Shown here piece after piece: positions 24,955-26,039 of a stretch of 26,039 bases of DNA (positions within the stretch are counted from its first letter, which is position 1; each line of letters opens with the position of its first letter). The translations under genes and the position numbers were made by a program. A model generated the notes under the pieces. The model was not told the DNA's origin and made no database searches. It was given only the letters and a program-made list of their open reading frames with translations. This DNA is from Symbiodinium natans (taxonomy: Eukaryota; Sar; Dinophyceae; Suessiales; Symbiodiniaceae), in assembly GCA_905221605.1 (NCBI GenBank), contig CAJNDS010001256.1, positions 1 through 26,039 on the forward strand. Reading direction: 5' to 3'.

Positions 24955-25412
24955 GTACGCAATGCTACATAACACTTCACAATACTATGCAGGACTACAT
25001 AACACTACACACAACACCACACAACGCTACAGAATGCTACACAACGCTACACAACGCTACACAACGCTACACAATGCTAAACAACGCTACATAACACTAT
25101 ACAATACTACTCAACACCACGCAACATTATGCCCAACGCCACACAATGCTGCCCGACGCTACACAACACTACACCACTCTACACAATGTTGCATAACGCC
25201 TCGCAACTCTACACAAAGCTACACAAGGCTAAATACAACGCAACACTACGCAACACACGCAACACCACAATATTACACAATGTTACCGATCGCTACACAA
25301 CGCTACACAACACGACACCGACTCTACACAACACGATACAACGCTACACAGCGCTACACAACGCTGCACATTGCTACGCAACGCTGCGCAACGCCACACA
25401 ACTCTACAACGA
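24955..25412 (+). repeat. Satellite, fourth, more diverged array
   Basis: CTACACAACG-type units with many substitutions (TACATAACAC, GTTGCATAAC). Confidence 0.9.
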
Positions 25413-25800
25413 AGTGGTGCCGTGGCTGAGTGGTGCCACGGTGTGCTTCTCACTGTGCGTTATCCATATGGTGCAAAGTAGATGAAGCGATGGTTAGCTG
25501 TTGCTGTTACTCAGGGTGGGACGCGGTCCATGGCGCTGGATGTGCTCCCAGTGGTGCAGAGCAGAGGCAGCTCCCCTTACATAATGAATGTGCCACCGAC
25601 ATACTTCTCGCTCTGGGTTCTCAATGTGGCGTAGTGTAGATTACGGCACTGGCGCTGGAAGTGGTTACGGCAATTGGCGTATTCTCACTATGGAGCCAAG
25701 GGTCGCACAAATTCGGCCGATGCAATGGAGGGGGCAAGGTGGTGAGCCTCCGAGGATGAGATTGCCTTCTTGCTTGGCATAAGCCTGGGCGCGTAATTGG
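25413..25800. other. No recognised feature
   Basis: Mixed sequence after the satellite. GTGGTGCCGTGGCTGAGTGG recurs partly (GTGGTGCCACGG) near 25430, but I see no gene. Confidence 0.3.
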
Positions 25801-25819
25801 GTGCAGGACGTGTCGTGGC

Positions 25820-26039
25820 TAATTCAGGATTATTGATTATATTATTTTCCAAGGAATGAATTATTTAAGAAATATTCGATCCTTCTTGGAAATTTCTTTA
25901 AAGGGAATTTAATCTATATTATTCTTATCATACTTTTAAAAATTCTAATTACGAACAATATTACCCTATAACCGATTAGGGTTTGGGGCTATTATATCCC
26001 TATAAATTCTTAAGAATATATTACCAATCATATTTTCAT
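25820..26039. other. Abrupt AT-rich segment
   Basis: The last 220 bases are dominated by A and T (ATTATATTATTTTCC, TTTAAAAATTCTAATTACG), unlike everything before. No open frame, tRNA or repeat is recognisable. It could be a junction with another element, organelle-derived DNA or an assembly join. Confidence 0.7.

Noticed and set aside
21538-25412. CRISPR array
   Set aside because: The repeats are contiguous 10-bp and 13-bp units without unique spacers, in a eukaryotic context.

Overview
The window looks like nuclear DNA from a dinoflagellate. The best evidence is a relict dinoflagellate spliced leader: the last 17 nt of the leader match at 15 of 17 positions at 14877-14893, exactly at the 5' end of an inserted LINE. 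Plant/alga-type TTTAGGG repeats, GT and GC splice donors, GC-rich third codon positions in candidate exons, and decayed non-LTR retrotransposons of several families agree with this. All coordinates and reading frames were read by eye; no search or alignment was run.

Region 1 (1 to about 9250) at first looks like a scatter of telomere-like repeats. Between the repeats are short segments with protein-like reading frames bounded by AG acceptors and GT or GC donors. I read it as one or two plus-strand genes with about 25 short exons. G-strand repeats (TTTAGGG) lie at intron starts and C-strand repeats (CCCTAAA) at intron ends, so many introns are capped by an inverted telomere-like repeat. Several exons carry GPGxY-like or PxWxxGxR-like motifs, suggesting a SHIPPO/STPGR-type flagellar protein. 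That family call is tentative and the intron phases are not fully resolved.

Region 2 (9250-13110) holds a minus-strand RNase H-like retroelement fragment, a decayed LINE reverse transcriptase fragment, a polypyrimidine repeat of about 630 bp, and sequence in which I recognise nothing.

Region 3 (13110-21540) is a stack of LINEs. A minus-strand LINE 3' fragment is followed by a plus-strand family I LINE, interrupted by a family II LINE, interrupted by a spliced-leader-bearing family III LINE with an 11-bp target site duplication, whose reverse transcriptase is in turn interrupted by a roughly 160-bp 3' tail of a family I LINE with a 7-bp duplication. All reading frames are broken.

Region 4 (21540-25410) is a 10-bp satellite (consensus CTACACAACR) with two further family I LINE insertions. 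The long open frames there are a by-product of a stop-free 10-bp unit. From 25413 I recognise no gene, and the last 220 bases switch sharply to AT-rich DNA.
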